A program made the position numbers and the translations under genes. From contig NZ_WTYY01000003.1 of NCBI RefSeq assembly GCF_009827405.1, forward strand, positions 372,001 through 436,000: a stretch of DNA of 64,000 nucleotides, given 5' to 3'. Under the pieces are notes generated by a model. The model was not told the DNA's origin. It made no database searches and saw only the letters and a program-made list of their open reading frames with translations. This DNA is from Alteraurantiacibacter aestuarii. Lineage in GTDB: Bacteria > Pseudomonadota > Alphaproteobacteria > Sphingomonadales > Sphingomonadaceae. Shown piece after piece: positions 1-8,403 of this stretch. Within the stretch, counting starts at the first letter, position 1. Every line of letters begins with the position of its first letter.

Positions 1-180
1 GCGGTTCTGGCCGACCAGTTCGGCAATGTCATAGGCGCTGGCAGGGCGTTCCTGCGCGGCCAGAGCGCGAAACACATCCGCGCGCATGGCTGTCCACTGC
101 TCACCCGCCTGCGTGAGGACCTGTTCAGCCTCCTCAATCAGCCGGAGGCCCGAATGTTCGTGATGCTTGTGACCCGTCAT
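1..180 (-). CDS. zur: Zur/Fur-family transcriptional regulator, N-terminal part (cut by window edge)
   Basis: The first 60 codons are visible and the gene continues beyond position 1. The product starts MTGHKHHEHSG, a histidine-rich N-terminus, and continues into a winged-helix region (WTAMRADVFRALAAQERPAS, then AYDIAELV) typical of Fur-superfamily repressors. The short N-terminus before the helix and the His cluster fit the zinc-sensing Zur branch better than Fur, but the metal-binding C-terminal half is outside the window, so the subclass is inferred. No Shine-Dalgarno sequence precedes the ATG; a promoter ends 6 nt before it, so the mRNA is probably leaderless. A possible target is merC at about 48.7 kb. 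Confidence 0.8.
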   Translation of the reverse strand, partial: MTGHKHHEHSGLRLIEEAEQVLTQAGEQWTAMRADVFRALAAQERPASAYDIAELVGQNR

Positions 181-186
181 CGCACC

Positions 187-215
187 GATATAGGTGCAGC
201 TTCCCCCATGGGCAA
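187..215 (-). promoter_or_regulatory. Predicted leaderless promoter of the Zur/Fur gene
   Basis: On the minus strand the -35 hexamer TTGCCC (210-215) and the -10 hexamer TATATC (187-192) are separated by 17 nt. Six nt separate the -10 from the ATG at 180, so transcription would start on or next to the A of the start codon. This is sequence pattern only. Confidence 0.5.
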
Positions 216-227
216 ATGCCGCGGCGT

Positions 228-902
228 TTATCCGGTGCGGAAAGTGCTGCGGTACAGCTGCGGGAACTCTTCGCGCAGTGCCTCCACCTTGGGAGCATCC
301 CAACGGCGGATATAGGGATTGGTGGGATTCCTGAGCGAGAAATCCTGATGATATTCCTCCGCCTCATAAAAAGCGCGCGGGTTCTCGATCGCCACCACGA
401 TGGGCCTGTCCCACACCCCGCTGCGCCCCATTTGCGCCAGGTAAGCCTGCGCCACGGCGCGCTGTTCGGCGTTCATCGGGACGATGGCGGAGCGATACTG
501 CGTGCCGTGATCGGGACCCTGGCGGTTGAGCAGGGTCGGATCGGCACCAACCGAGAAGAGGATTTGCAGCAGCTGGTCATAACGGACCACAGACGGGTCA
601 TAAACCACCTTCACCGCCTCTGCATGACCGGTCACGCCAGACGATACCAGCGAGTAGCTCGCCTGCTGCTGTGTGCCGCCGTGATAGCCCGATACGGCGC
701 TTTGCACGCCGCGCGTGTGGGAGAAGATCGCCTCGATCCCCCAGAAGCAGCCTCCTGCGAAAATGGCGGTCTGCAAGCCGCTCTCATCCGCCTGCCTAGT
801 GGCGACGGGCGCGTTGAAGACCTCTTCAGCGGAAGAGGGCGTGGCGGTGATGGCTACGCCGGCAAGCGCGGCGGCAAGGAGTGCGGCTTTGAACTTCATC
901 AT
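228..902 (-). CDS. msrA: Peptide-methionine (S)-S-oxide reductase MsrA, exported form
   Basis: The enzyme reduces methionine-S-sulfoxide in oxidised proteins back to methionine. The catalytic GCFWG motif is at residues 51-55 of 224, followed by the usual GYHGG segment and the conserved YHQDF stretch (EEYHQDFS) near the C-terminus. The first ~25 residues form a signal peptide (KFKAALLAAALAGVAITATPSSA), so this copy should act in the periplasm. Two adjacent ATGs (902, 899) are possible starts; GGAGG lies just upstream. A 34-codon ORF ends inside the start region. The Zur/Fur gene lies 47 bp downstream on the same strand. Confidence 0.93.
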   Translation of the reverse strand: MMKFKAALLAAALAGVAITATPSSAEEVFNAPVATRQADESGLQTAIFAGGCFWGIEAIFSHTRGVQSAVSGYHGGTQQQASYSLVSSGVTGHAEAVKVVYDPSVVRYDQLLQILFSVGADPTLLNRQGPDHGTQYRSAIVPMNAEQRAVAQAYLAQMGRSGVWDRPIVVAIENPRAFYEAEEYHQDFSLRNPTNPYIRRWDAPKVEALREEFPQLYRSTFRTG

Positions 903-1003
903 GAACCTCCAAGGTGTGGGAGGATATTCGCGGCAAGTACCACGGCAGTTACACCGAAGCCGAGAAGGAATGAACGATAAAGTTCGGCGGTAAACAGACC
1001 CAT
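899..1003 (-). CDS. 34-aa single-pass membrane miniprotein candidate upstream of msrA
   Basis: A short ORF, MGLFTAELYRSFLLGFGV..., ends NILPHLGGS. It has one clear hydrophobic segment (about residues 12-28) and overlaps the msrA start (its TGA lies on 899-901). Its last codons carry the GGAGG that serves msrA, so translation of the two could be coupled. Its own ribosome site is weak (CAGAAAG about 12 nt before the ATG). About 30 nt upstream is CCTACATAGGGTGC, resembling the -10 region used elsewhere in this window, without a convincing -35. It could be a genuine small membrane protein or a leader ORF; I do not recognise a family. Confidence 0.45.
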   Translation of the reverse strand: MGLFTAELYRSFLLGFGVTAVVLAANILPHLGGS

Positions 1004-1215
1004 GGGAAATTGCTTTCTGCGAATTCTTTATTGCACCCTATGTAGGCACGAATGTCTTGCATGCGGCTGAACAGGCGCAAACTCGCCGCAGCGCTGCGTC
1101 GCTTCATCGTGATTCGGGCGGGGAAGCAGGCTTTGCGGCCCCGAAAGGCCGGTATCACAGGCCCGATATCAGAATTCCTGAAGCTTCAGCGCAGCAGTGG
1201 CGCATCAGTGGAGCA

Positions 1216-2838
1216 TCAGTGGCGGAAATGGCGCATCCCGGTGAAAACCATCGCCAGGCCCGCGTCATCGGCCGCCTTGATCACCTCGTCATCGCGCATC
1301 GCGCCACCCGGCTGGATCACGACGCTGGCACCGGCTTCCAGCGCCACTTCAATGCCGTCGGCAAAGGGCAGGAAGGCATCGGACGCCATCGCGCTGCCAA
1401 TGGTGCGCGGATTGTCCCAGCCGGCGGTCTGCGCCGCTTCGCGCGCCCGCGCGGCGGCGATGCGCCCGCTGTCACGCCTGTTCATCTGGCCAGCGCCAAT
1501 GCCAGCCGTGGCGCCATCCCTGGCAAAGACGATGGCATTGGACTTCACGTGCTTGGCCACTTTCCAGGCGAACAGGCAATCGGCCAGTTCTTGTGCACTG
1601 GGCGCGCGCTTGCTGACCACTTTCAGGTCACCCGGTCCGATATCGCCCGCATCGCGCGATTGCAGCAGCATGCCGCCGGCAATGGATTTCATCTGCAGGC
1701 CGGGACGCGCGGCATCGGGCAGATCTTCCACCAGCAGCAGGCGCAGGTTCTTCTTGGCGGCAAAGGCCGCGCGCGCAGCATCGTCCGCACCCGGCGCGAT
1801 CACCACTTCGGTGAAGATCTCGCAGATCGCCCGCGCGGTTTCTCCATCCAGCGGGACATTGGTGGCAACAATCCCGCCAAAGGCAGACACGCTGTCGCAG
1901 GCCAGCGCCTCGCGCCAGGCTTGCAGCAGGGACGGTGCCTGGGCCACGCCGCAGGGGTTGGCATGCTTGACGATCACCACCGCCGGATCGCCGCCGGCAA
2001 ATTCCGCAACCAGTTCCAGCGCCGCATCGGCATCGTTGTAATTGTTGTAGGACAGCTCCTTGCCCTGCACCTGCTGCGCCTGCGGAATGCCGCGCGCGCC
2101 CACGCTCTGCGGCAGATAGACCGCAGCCGTCTGGTGCGGGTTTTCGCCGTAGCGCAAAGTGTCCTTCAGGGTGAAAGCCAGCGGCAGCTTGTCGACAAAG
2201 GGCGTGGCTTTCAGCGCGTCTGGCCCCAGCGGATTGGAGAAGGCATCGGCAAAGGCGAACCAGTTGGCGATGGCGGCATCATAGCTGGCGGTCTTGGCAA
2301 AGGCCTTGCCTGCCATGCGGATGCGGAAGGCGAGGCTGGTGGCACCGTCCTGCGCGTCCAGCTCCGCCAGCAGTTCTGCATAGTCGGATGGATCGGTGAC
2401 GATGGTCACGAAACCATGGTTCTTGGAGGCGGAGCGGACCATTGCCGGGCCGCCGATATCGATGTTCTCGATGATCTCGTCCCGGCTCGCCCCGCGCGCC
2501 ACGGTCTGTTCGAACGGGTAGAGGTTGACCACCAGCAGATCGATCGCGCCGATCCCGTGGCTGTCCATCGCGGCCTTGTGCTCGGCATTGTCGCGCACGG
2601 CCAGCAATCCGCCATGCACCACCGGGTGCAAGGTCTTGACCCTTCCGTCCATCATCTCGGGGAAACCGGTCAGGTCAGAAACGTCTTTCACCTCCAGCCC
2701 GGCATCGCGGATCGCCTTGGCAGTGCCGCCGGTGGAAACAAGCTCCACCCCATTGGCTGCCAGCGCGCGGGCCAGTTCCACAATACCGTCCTTGTCGGAC
2801 ACTGAGAGGAGCGCCCGTTTGATCGTAACCTGTGTCAT
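1216..2838 (-). CDS. purH: Bifunctional AICAR transformylase / IMP cyclohydrolase PurH
   Basis: PurH catalyses the last two steps of IMP synthesis: formylation of AICAR with 10-formyl-THF, then ring closure. The start [16 protein letters not shown] gives 540 aa, the usual length. The N-terminal MGS-like cyclohydrolase domain ([17 protein letters not shown], then GRVKTLHP) is followed by the transformylase domain with RYGENPHQ and KHANPCGVA. The frame stays open upstream of 2838, but that segment belongs to the preceding gene. It lies 11 bp behind the heparinase gene and is the last gene of the rpe operon. Confidence 0.97.
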   Translation of the reverse strand: MTQVTIKRALLSVSDKDGIVELARALAANGVELVSTGGTAKAIRDAGLEVKDVSDLTGFPEMMDGRVKTLHPVVHGGLLAVRDNAEHKAAMDSHGIGAIDLLVVNLYPFEQTVARGASRDEIIENIDIGGPAMVRSASKNHGFVTIVTDPSDYAELLAELDAQDGATSLAFRIRMAGKAFAKTASYDAAIANWFAFADAFSNPLGPDALKATPFVDKLPLAFTLKDTLRYGENPHQTAAVYLPQSVGARGIPQAQQVQGKELSYNNYNDADAALELVAEFAGGDPAVVIVKHANPCGVAQAPSLLQAWREALACDSVSAFGGIVATNVPLDGETARAICEIFTEVVIAPGADDAARAAFAAKKNLRLLLVEDLPDAARPGLQMKSIAGGMLLQSRDAGDIGPGDLKVVSKRAPSAQELADCLFAWKVAKHVKSNAIVFARDGATAGIGAGQMNRRDSGRIAAARAREAAQTAGWDNPRTIGSAMASDAFLPFADGIEVALEAGASVVIQPGGAMRDDEVIKAADDAGLAMVFTGMRHFRH

Positions 2839-2849
2839 GTCGTGAATTT

Positions 2850-4784
2850 CTATCCCATTCTCTTCAGCAGCCAGCTGAAATTGCCGCCGCCGCGCGAAGC
2901 GAGTCCCTGAATCACCAGCTGCTCTACAGGATGCGGGCGTCCATCGCCATCGACCCACAGGCTTTCTTCAGTTTCCAGCTTTTCTGCCCCGGTCATGAAT
3001 TGCCAATAGCTGCCATCGGGCAGCGATAATGTGGCGCCGCGCCCGTTGTCGGCCAGCTTGAGGGTCACCTGCGGGCCAAGATGGAAGCGCAGGGCATAGG
3101 GCACCTTGCCGCGCTTGCCCTTGCGGCCGGAGGGGACCAGCAGGTCCTCCCCGCGCAGTTCACTGCCATCGTCGCGCAGGATCAGGATGCGGCGGTGGAT
3201 CAGGCCAAAACGCGTGGCATAGCCATCATGGCTGGCCTCGATCCTGGTGGCCCCGCCATTGTCCAGCTTGATCGTGCGGCGGTCCACCTCCACTTCGCCC
3301 ACGCCCGTTCCCAGCTTGCCGTTGATCAGCACGGCGGTGGAATTGGCATCGCCCAGCACCAGCGTGGAATGGGCAGCAGTGGCGCGCAGGCCCTGTTCGA
3401 TGCGCACCGGCACCTGCCCGCCCGCCAGTGCGGAGCCGCCGCAATTGACGATCAGCCGGTGATCCCCGTGCGAGAGTTCGAACGCCAGCGTGGATGCGCA
3501 ACCATTGCGGGCATGGCGCGCCAGCGGCGGCGGCGAGGTATCGAATTGCAGGATCGCGGGCTTGGCGGCGATCCGTTGATAGCCCCATTGGCGCGCATCG
3601 CGCAGCGGGCGGGCGCGAATGCCGCTGGCCTTCACCAGCGCCTCTATCCGCTCCGCCTTCACCGCGCCGGAGCCCTGCCAGTTGCCCAGCGAGCCATCGG
3701 CATGGGTCAGCGCCAGCAGCGGCGGCACCAGCAGCGCCTGCATTGTCTCTATCGCCTGAGGAGGATCGCGCCGTACCGCGCGGTAACAGGCGGTAACGTC
3801 GATCAGTGCCGCGATCACATGCATCTGCGCCACCGGGCTGCGTGACAACACGCCGCCATCGTCGCCCACCAGTTCTCCCAGAGCGCGCACCAGTCCCGCT
3901 TCGCCAAACAGGCGGCGCGGCTTGCCTTCGGGCAGCAGCAAACCGGCGGCGATTATCGCGCACCAGCCGATCACCTCGCCATGACGATCGTCGGCGCGGG
4001 TAACGTTGCGATCCAGCCAGCGCGCCGTATCGGCCATCGCATCCAGCACTTGCTGGCGCAGCGCCTTGTCCTGACCCGACAGGATCAGCGGCGCATGCAC
4101 CAGCCATGCAAGCAGGCGGTGCCCGGCATTTTCGACCTTCCACGCCGCGCCCTTGTCGGCGGACTTGTTCGCCTGCATCCACGCCTGGAGGATACGCTCT
4201 GCCGTGGCATTGCCTTGCGGACGCGGGGCGCAGCAATCGAGATCACGCAGCCACGAGAAGCCCTGCACCGCGCGCTCAAAAGGCGGGGTCAGCTTGGCGA
4301 CAGACGCGAAATCGAGCTGCGCGATCGGCGCCTTCACCCCGTGGACAAGGAAATGGCCTGCCCGCAGCGCCATGCCGGCAACACGGTCCCCCTCCAGCGG
4401 CGTTTCCACCGTGGCCAGCAGGCGCGGGCGCAGCGGCTTGCGGAAAGGCGCGGACAAGGTGGAGCCGGGAACACCCAGGCGATAGGCAAAGCGCAGCAGC
4501 CGTTCACCGGCGCTGATGTCTGGCGGGTTGAAATCGGACAGCGCCAGTTCGCGCCCTGCCCCCACCGGCGCGTCTGCGGAATAGTCTTTGGCCATGTCTG
4601 CGGGCATATCTGCGGACATATCTGCGGACATATCTGCGGACTTGCTGGCAATGGCGCTTTTCAGAGCCAGTTCCTCTGGTCGATCATCATCAAGGGGTAT
4701 CGCCATTTGCATGGGTCCTTCCCGCAAACCATCATCGGAATCCCCATCCGAGCCATGATGCAGCCGGGTGGAAAGATCGTCCAT
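2850..4784 (-). CDS. Heparinase II/III family protein
   Basis: A 644-aa protein with a C-terminal heparinase II/III-like beta-domain (for example [46 protein letters not shown]) after an alpha-helical toroid. The family contains polysaccharide lyases acting on uronic-acid glycans; the substrate here is unknown and cytosolic versus exported location is unclear because no standard signal peptide is seen. The start is uncertain. The ATG at 4784 is 2 nt after rpe and has AAGGG upstream; an ATG at 4712 has a closer GGAAGGA. Residues ~49-64 are an in-frame SADM repeat. The order rpe - heparinase - purH is, from memory, common in sphingomonads. Confidence 0.85.
   Translation of the reverse strand: MDDLSTRLHHGSDGDSDDGLREGPMQMAIPLDDDRPEELALKSAIASKSADMSADMSADMPADMAKDYSADAPVGAGRELALSDFNPPDISAGERLLRFAYRLGVPGSTLSAPFRKPLRPRLLATVETPLEGDRVAGMALRAGHFLVHGVKAPIAQLDFASVAKLTPPFERAVQGFSWLRDLDCCAPRPQGNATAERILQAWMQANKSADKGAAWKVENAGHRLLAWLVHAPLILSGQDKALRQQVLDAMADTARWLDRNVTRADDRHGEVIGWCAIIAAGLLLPEGKPRRLFGEAGLVRALGELVGDDGGVLSRSPVAQMHVIAALIDVTACYRAVRRDPPQAIETMQALLVPPLLALTHADGSLGNWQGSGAVKAERIEALVKASGIRARPLRDARQWGYQRIAAKPAILQFDTSPPPLARHARNGCASTLAFELSHGDHRLIVNCGGSALAGGQVPVRIEQGLRATAAHSTLVLGDANSTAVLINGKLGTGVGEVEVDRRTIKLDNGGATRIEASHDGYATRFGLIHRRILILRDDGSELRGEDLLVPSGRKGKRGKVPYALRFHLGPQVTLKLADNGRGATLSLPDGSYWQFMTGAEKLETEESLWVDGDGRPHPVEQLVIQGLASRGGGNFSWLLKRMG
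4593..4640 (-). repeat. 12-nt in-frame tandem repeat in the heparinase N-terminus
   Basis: There are four copies of a 12-nt unit: three identical (CATATCTGCGGA on the plus strand) and one with two changes. On the coding strand the unit reads Ser-Ala-Asp-Met, so copy-number change keeps the frame. It lies in a low-complexity acidic N-terminal stretch, outside the recognisable catalytic region. Confidence 0.9.
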
Positions 4785-4786
4785 GC

Positions 4787-5446
4787 CTAGCAGCCCTTCA
4801 GCGCGGCGATGTTGGCGGCGTAGCAATCTGGCCCGCCCTTGAAGGTGGCGGAACCGGCAACCAGCACATCCGCGCCCGCATCCACGCAGCGGCGCGCATT
4901 GTCGGCTGTTACCCCGCCATCCACTTCGATCAGGACATCGTGCCCGCCCTTGTCGATCATCTTGCGCACGGCCTCGATCTTGCGCAGCTGGCTTTCGATG
5001 AAGCTCTGCCCGCCAAAGCCGGGATTGACGCTCATGATCAGTACCAGGTCGATTTCCTCGATCAGATAGTCGAGCATCTTGGCAGGCGTTGCCGGATTGA
5101 GCGAAATGCCCGCCTTCTTGCCCAGCGCCTTCACCGCCTGCACGCTGCGATGGACATGCGGTCCCGCTTCGGGGTGCACGGTGATGATATCGGCACCCGC
5201 ATCGGCGAATTGCTCGATCCACATATCGACAGGTGAGACCATCAGGTGGACATCGAAGACCTTCGCGCTGTGCGGTCGCAGCGCCTTCACCACCGCCGGA
5301 CCGATGGTGAGGTTGGGGACATAATGCCCGTCCATCACATCGACATGGATCCAGTCTGCCCCGGCTGCATCCACGGCGCGCACCTCTTCACCCAGCCGGG
5401 CGAAATCGGCGGATAAAATCGAGGGCGAGATGAGTGGTGATTTCAT
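4787..5446 (-). CDS. rpe: Ribulose-phosphate 3-epimerase
   Basis: Rpe interconverts ribulose-5-phosphate and xylulose-5-phosphate in the pentose phosphate pathway. The 219-aa TIM barrel carries [38 protein letters not shown] and EVDGGV, all family signatures with metal- and phosphate-binding residues. The conserved N-terminus sets the start at ATG 5446; in-frame upstream codons to 5521 are not family-like. TTGTTC, 17 nt and TATCGC end 12 nt before this ATG, predicting a very short leader. It heads the rpe - heparinase - purH unit. Confidence 0.96.
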   Translation of the reverse strand: MKSPLISPSILSADFARLGEEVRAVDAAGADWIHVDVMDGHYVPNLTIGPAVVKALRPHSAKVFDVHLMVSPVDMWIEQFADAGADIITVHPEAGPHVHRSVQAVKALGKKAGISLNPATPAKMLDYLIEEIDLVLIMSVNPGFGGQSFIESQLRKIEAVRKMIDKGGHDVLIEVDGGVTADNARRCVDAGADVLVAGSATFKGGPDCYAANIAALKGC

Positions 5447-5686
5447 GATTGCCATAATGCGATAGGCTGCGGCGAATCGGCGAACAAGCTGGGCGGGGGA
5501 CATTTTCCACACAGGGGCCATTCTGTGCCCGAATATTTACACGCGGCTGACGGCATTCTTCACATGCTGTTCAGTGGCAAATATCCAATAACCGGCGCAA
5601 ACAGGGGTCAAACCCTGCGCGATTGCACGGCAAGACCCGGCGGGGTCAGTGATCGCAATGGTCGCGAGTTTGAAACAGGATTATTC

Positions 5687-6181
5687 ATGCGTCTATCTGT
5701 TCGTAATGGCTTTGCAGCCCTGATGATTGCCATTGCGGGCGTTTCGCTTGCGGTTCCGGCCTATGCGCAGTTCCGCCAGGAAATCCGCAACGATCCCGCA
5801 CCCTGCCGTGGCAGCGGGCCTGCCATCCGCATCAATGTGGCCGGTGTCAGCAACTCCAATGGCGTAGTGCGCGTACAGCTGTATCGCGGGATCGAGTCCG
5901 ACTGGCTGGAAAGCGGGCGGTGGATCTATCGCATGGAAGCCCCGGCGCGGCAGGGCAACATGAGCTTCTGCATGCCCGTTCCGCAGGCCGGCACCTATGG
6001 CATTGCCGTGCGCCATGACGTGAACGGCAATGGCAGCACCGATATCCGCACAGACGGCGGGGCCATGTCCAACAATCCCAATCTGAACATCTTCAACCTG
6101 GGCAAGCCCAATTATCGCCGCACCCGCTTTGATGTCGGCAACAGCGTGATCACGCTCAATTTGCAGATGCGCTACCTGTAA
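5687..6181 (+). CDS. DUF2141-family secreted protein (copy 1)
   Basis: A 164-aa protein with a signal peptide (MRLSVRNGFAALMIAIAGVSLAVPAYAQ) and a DUF2141-type fold: NVAGVSNSNGVVRVQLY, then AGTYGIAVRHDVNGNGSTD and a C-terminal ITLNLQMRYL. The DxNGNGxxD loop is typical of the family; the function is unknown. AGGA lies 7 nt before the chosen ATG; the longer frame from 5525 lacks such support. The leader contains a small GACCC/GGGTC hairpin. A paralogue lies at 13.8-14.3 kb. Confidence 0.85.
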   Translation: MRLSVRNGFAALMIAIAGVSLAVPAYAQFRQEIRNDPAPCRGSGPAIRINVAGVSNSNGVVRVQLYRGIESDWLESGRWIYRMEAPARQGNMSFCMPVPQAGTYGIAVRHDVNGNGSTDIRTDGGAMSNNPNLNIFNLGKPNYRRTRFDVGNSVITLNLQMRYL

Positions 6182-6227
6182 GGCGCGCCAGCAGGCTGCT
6201 TAGCCAGACCGGGTCAGCCTGACCCGC

Positions 6228-7121
6228 TCAGCCATGCCGCTTCGCGCGCCAGATTTTCCACATCACGCCGGGTGCGGACAGCAGCGGATGTTTTTCGCGC
6301 CAGGGCGTCACTTCCACTTTGACGCCGGTGTGGCGCTCCACCTTCCACGCCGCATATCGCCCCGCCCCATCGAATGTGCGCGTGGCCCGCAGCAGGCGCG
6401 CGATGTTGAGCGGCTTGCCCATCCGCCGACGCCTGCGCCACCAGCGCAGAATCGCGCGGCGGCGCTGGCTGGACAGCTGCGGCACGATCAGCTGCCCCTG
6501 CCGCTCATAACCGATCCCGGCCGCATCAAGCGCGGCAGTCAGCAATCCATCGAAATGGGCGGCGTTGGCTTCAAGGATAGTGTCTTCGCGCCCCGGCTTC
6601 TCCACCCGCAGTTCTGCCCGGTAGGTCGCCCGGAACAGCGCGCGCCAGAAGTCGGCGGCATTCCCGGCTGATGGGCCAACAGCCACCGCCAGCCGCGCCG
6701 CCGTCTGCGCGGCCTGCGCCAGTGCATCGCCAACCGCCGCGCGCGCTGCATCGTCACGCGCCCAGATCAGTGCACTGGGCTGAACGAAGCGCGCCCAGAT
6801 GGTCGTGTCGATCGTCTCACCGCGCGCGGCCTGGGCGAATTTCTCCAGCGACATGGTGGCGATCTTGGCCCGCAACACCTCCCCCTCATGCTGCCATTCG
6901 CGGTAGGAAACGCGCGGCCACAGGCCGGTTTCGGCGGGGCCGGGCAGCAACAGGTAGAAATCGACCACCCCTTCCAGCACGCCCGTGCGCAGGTTGGAGC
7001 CATAGAACAGCACCGCGCAGGCACCGGCCTCCTCGGCCAGGAAGCGCGCATAATCGGCGATGGCAGGGTGGACCTGGCGCGTCTGCGCGGCGTTGATCCG
7101 CGCGCGCAGATCCATGCTCAC
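6228..7121 (-). CDS. Nucleotidyltransferase-like protein, possible TAM41-type phosphatidate cytidylyltransferase
   Basis: A 297-aa soluble protein. Near residue 40 it has YGS followed by VVDFYLLLP (Asp54), the G-S...D arrangement of the nucleotidyltransferase fold, in the same order as in mitochondrial TAM41 (YGS, then VDF). TAM41 makes CDP-diacylglycerol from phosphatidate and CTP. The GTG start overlaps the TGA of the upstream diacylglycerol kinase gene by 4 nt; an ATG at 7115 is an alternative. A kinase making phosphatidate translated together with an enzyme that would consume it supports the call, but overall similarity is modest and the function is inferred. Confidence 0.55.
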   Translation of the reverse strand: MSMDLRARINAAQTRQVHPAIADYARFLAEEAGACAVLFYGSNLRTGVLEGVVDFYLLLPGPAETGLWPRVSYREWQHEGEVLRAKIATMSLEKFAQAARGETIDTTIWARFVQPSALIWARDDAARAAVGDALAQAAQTAARLAVAVGPSAGNAADFWRALFRATYRAELRVEKPGREDTILEANAAHFDGLLTAALDAAGIGYERQGQLIVPQLSSQRRRAILRWWRRRRRMGKPLNIARLLRATRTFDGAGRYAAWKVERHTGVKVEVTPWREKHPLLSAPGVMWKIWRAKRHG

Positions 7122-8146
7122 GGAACGATAAAGCGCAGGCGCGGGCCGGGCGTCACGCGGTAGGAGCCGGGCGGAAATGCCTCGCCATCGAGGATGAAGC
7201 GATCGGCAATATCGAATTCCAGCTGTTCCAGCCCATGCGTGTGATAGCCGCCGCGCCGCGTGGCCTCGCCCACATTGCCGCGAAAAATTGCCGGAATGCG
7301 CAGCAACAGACGGCGGCGCGAATTGTCGAACACCGCCACGCGCAGGGCGGCCTCCATGTCCTTGAACGGACGCAGGCCAGCCGGGAATGTCCGCAAGGTG
7401 GATGCGAACATGAAAAACCGCTCATCCGCAGGAGCAAATCCGGCATGTTCCAGATCCACGCCGGCTTCATCGCGCAGGCGCATGCGCGTGCCGCGCCGCC
7501 ACGGATTGTCCTGCCTGCCGAAAAACGCCTGCAACGCGCTCCAGATAGCGGTCACGCCCACGGCGGCGGCATTGAAGGCGCCAAAATTATGCGCGTCCTG
7601 CCCCAGGCTGATGGCGGAGGTATAGGCCCCGGCACCCATCACGAAACCACGCACCTGCGCCGCTTCATTGTCACGCTGCGCCACCACCAGCGGGCGGCGC
7701 ATGACCATCCGGTCATTCTTCGCAGCTTCCAGCGCCTTGGCCAGATTCCAGTCATCACCAATGCCCAGATCATGCGCCAGCGCATTGGTCTTGCCGCTGG
7801 GCAGCAGGATCAGTTCAGGCCAGGTTTCACCAAACGAACCCGCACCGCAAGTCAGCACATCGCGCACCGTGCCGTCACCGCCATCGATGGCGATATAGTC
7901 CACGCGCTTGGCGGCAAAATCGGCCAGAATTTCGTGCAGTTCGCTGCGCCGCGATGGCGAGGCGGTGATGACGCCTGCAATGGCATCGCTGTCCTGCGGC
8001 GAACCTTCATTGCCGTGACTGTGCGGATTGCGGATAAGGCCCACCAGCGGCTGGGCCCGCACCTGCACCGATGTGCGGCTTTCTGCCGAATCCTGCGCGA
8101 CATCAACCTGCGGCAGGCGGTCGAACAGATGTATGGTCCCGTGCAT
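7118..8146 (-). CDS. Diacylglycerol kinase-family lipid kinase
   Basis: A 342-aa protein with the DAGK catalytic domain. The nucleotide-binding GGDGTV motif sits in YIAIDGGDGTVRDVL, followed by LLPSGKTNALAHDLG and a C-terminal beta-rich domain. The family phosphorylates diacylglycerol or related lipids at the membrane. The start is ATG 8146, preceded by AAGGCGGTGAG; the in-frame extension to 8293 crosses the promoter region and is rejected. It overlaps the TAM41-like gene by 4 nt, suggesting a two-gene lipid operon. Confidence 0.88.
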   Translation of the reverse strand: MHGTIHLFDRLPQVDVAQDSAESRTSVQVRAQPLVGLIRNPHSHGNEGSPQDSDAIAGVITASPSRRSELHEILADFAAKRVDYIAIDGGDGTVRDVLTCGAGSFGETWPELILLPSGKTNALAHDLGIGDDWNLAKALEAAKNDRMVMRRPLVVAQRDNEAAQVRGFVMGAGAYTSAISLGQDAHNFGAFNAAAVGVTAIWSALQAFFGRQDNPWRRGTRMRLRDEAGVDLEHAGFAPADERFFMFASTLRTFPAGLRPFKDMEAALRVAVFDNSRRRLLLRIPAIFRGNVGEATRRGGYHTHGLEQLEFDIADRFILDGEAFPPGSYRVTPGPRLRFIVP

Positions 8147-8168
8147 ACTCACCGCCTTAACCTCGCAC

Positions 8169-8197
8169 CCTATGCAATTACTACGGAAATAATTCAA
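8169..8197 (-). promoter_or_regulatory. Predicted promoter of the diacylglycerol kinase operon
   Basis: Minus strand: -35 TTGAAT (8192-8197), 17-nt spacer, -10 CATAGG (8169-8174). The predicted transcript starts near 8162, leaving a ~16-nt leader that includes the AAGG ribosome site. Confidence 0.5.
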
Positions 8198-8368
8198 ATT
8201 GCCCGCAAGCTGTCGCCGCACGGCAACAGTTCGCCGCAACACTGCAATATTTGCGCAACACCGAACTGGCATTGGCCACCATTTGGTCACCAATTGCCAA
8301 GTTAGGTATCACTCCGCAACCGACAAGCCCATAGCTCTCGTCCGTATGGCTGTGCAGGCGAAATAGTT

Positions 8369-8397
8369 TTGCGCGCATCAGGCACGCGCGGTAGACA
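8369..8397 (+). promoter_or_regulatory. Predicted leaderless promoter of the M20 amidohydrolase
   Basis: TTGCGC (8369-8374), 17 nt, TAGACA (8392-8397), then exactly 6 nt to the ATG at 8404. No Shine-Dalgarno sequence is present, so translation probably starts on a leaderless mRNA. Confidence 0.5.
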
Positions 8398-8403
8398 GTC
8401 GGC

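Noticed and set aside
949-1158. 69-codon minus-strand frame upstream of msrA
   Set aside because: Composition and lack of a ribosome site argue against it; the overlapping 34-codon ORF is better placed with respect to msrA.
1057-2805. 582-codon open frame antisense to purH
   Set aside because: It is the mirror of a GC-rich coding frame; purH on the other strand matches its family over the full length, and this translation has no recognisable domain.
4593-4640. CRISPR-like repeat
   Set aside because: Units are contiguous 12-mers without spacers and lie in a coding frame; a coding tandem repeat explains them.
4785-5222. Upstream extension of the heparinase frame through rpe
   Set aside because: The frame has no stop, but this part is out of frame with conserved rpe codons and has no similarity to heparinases.
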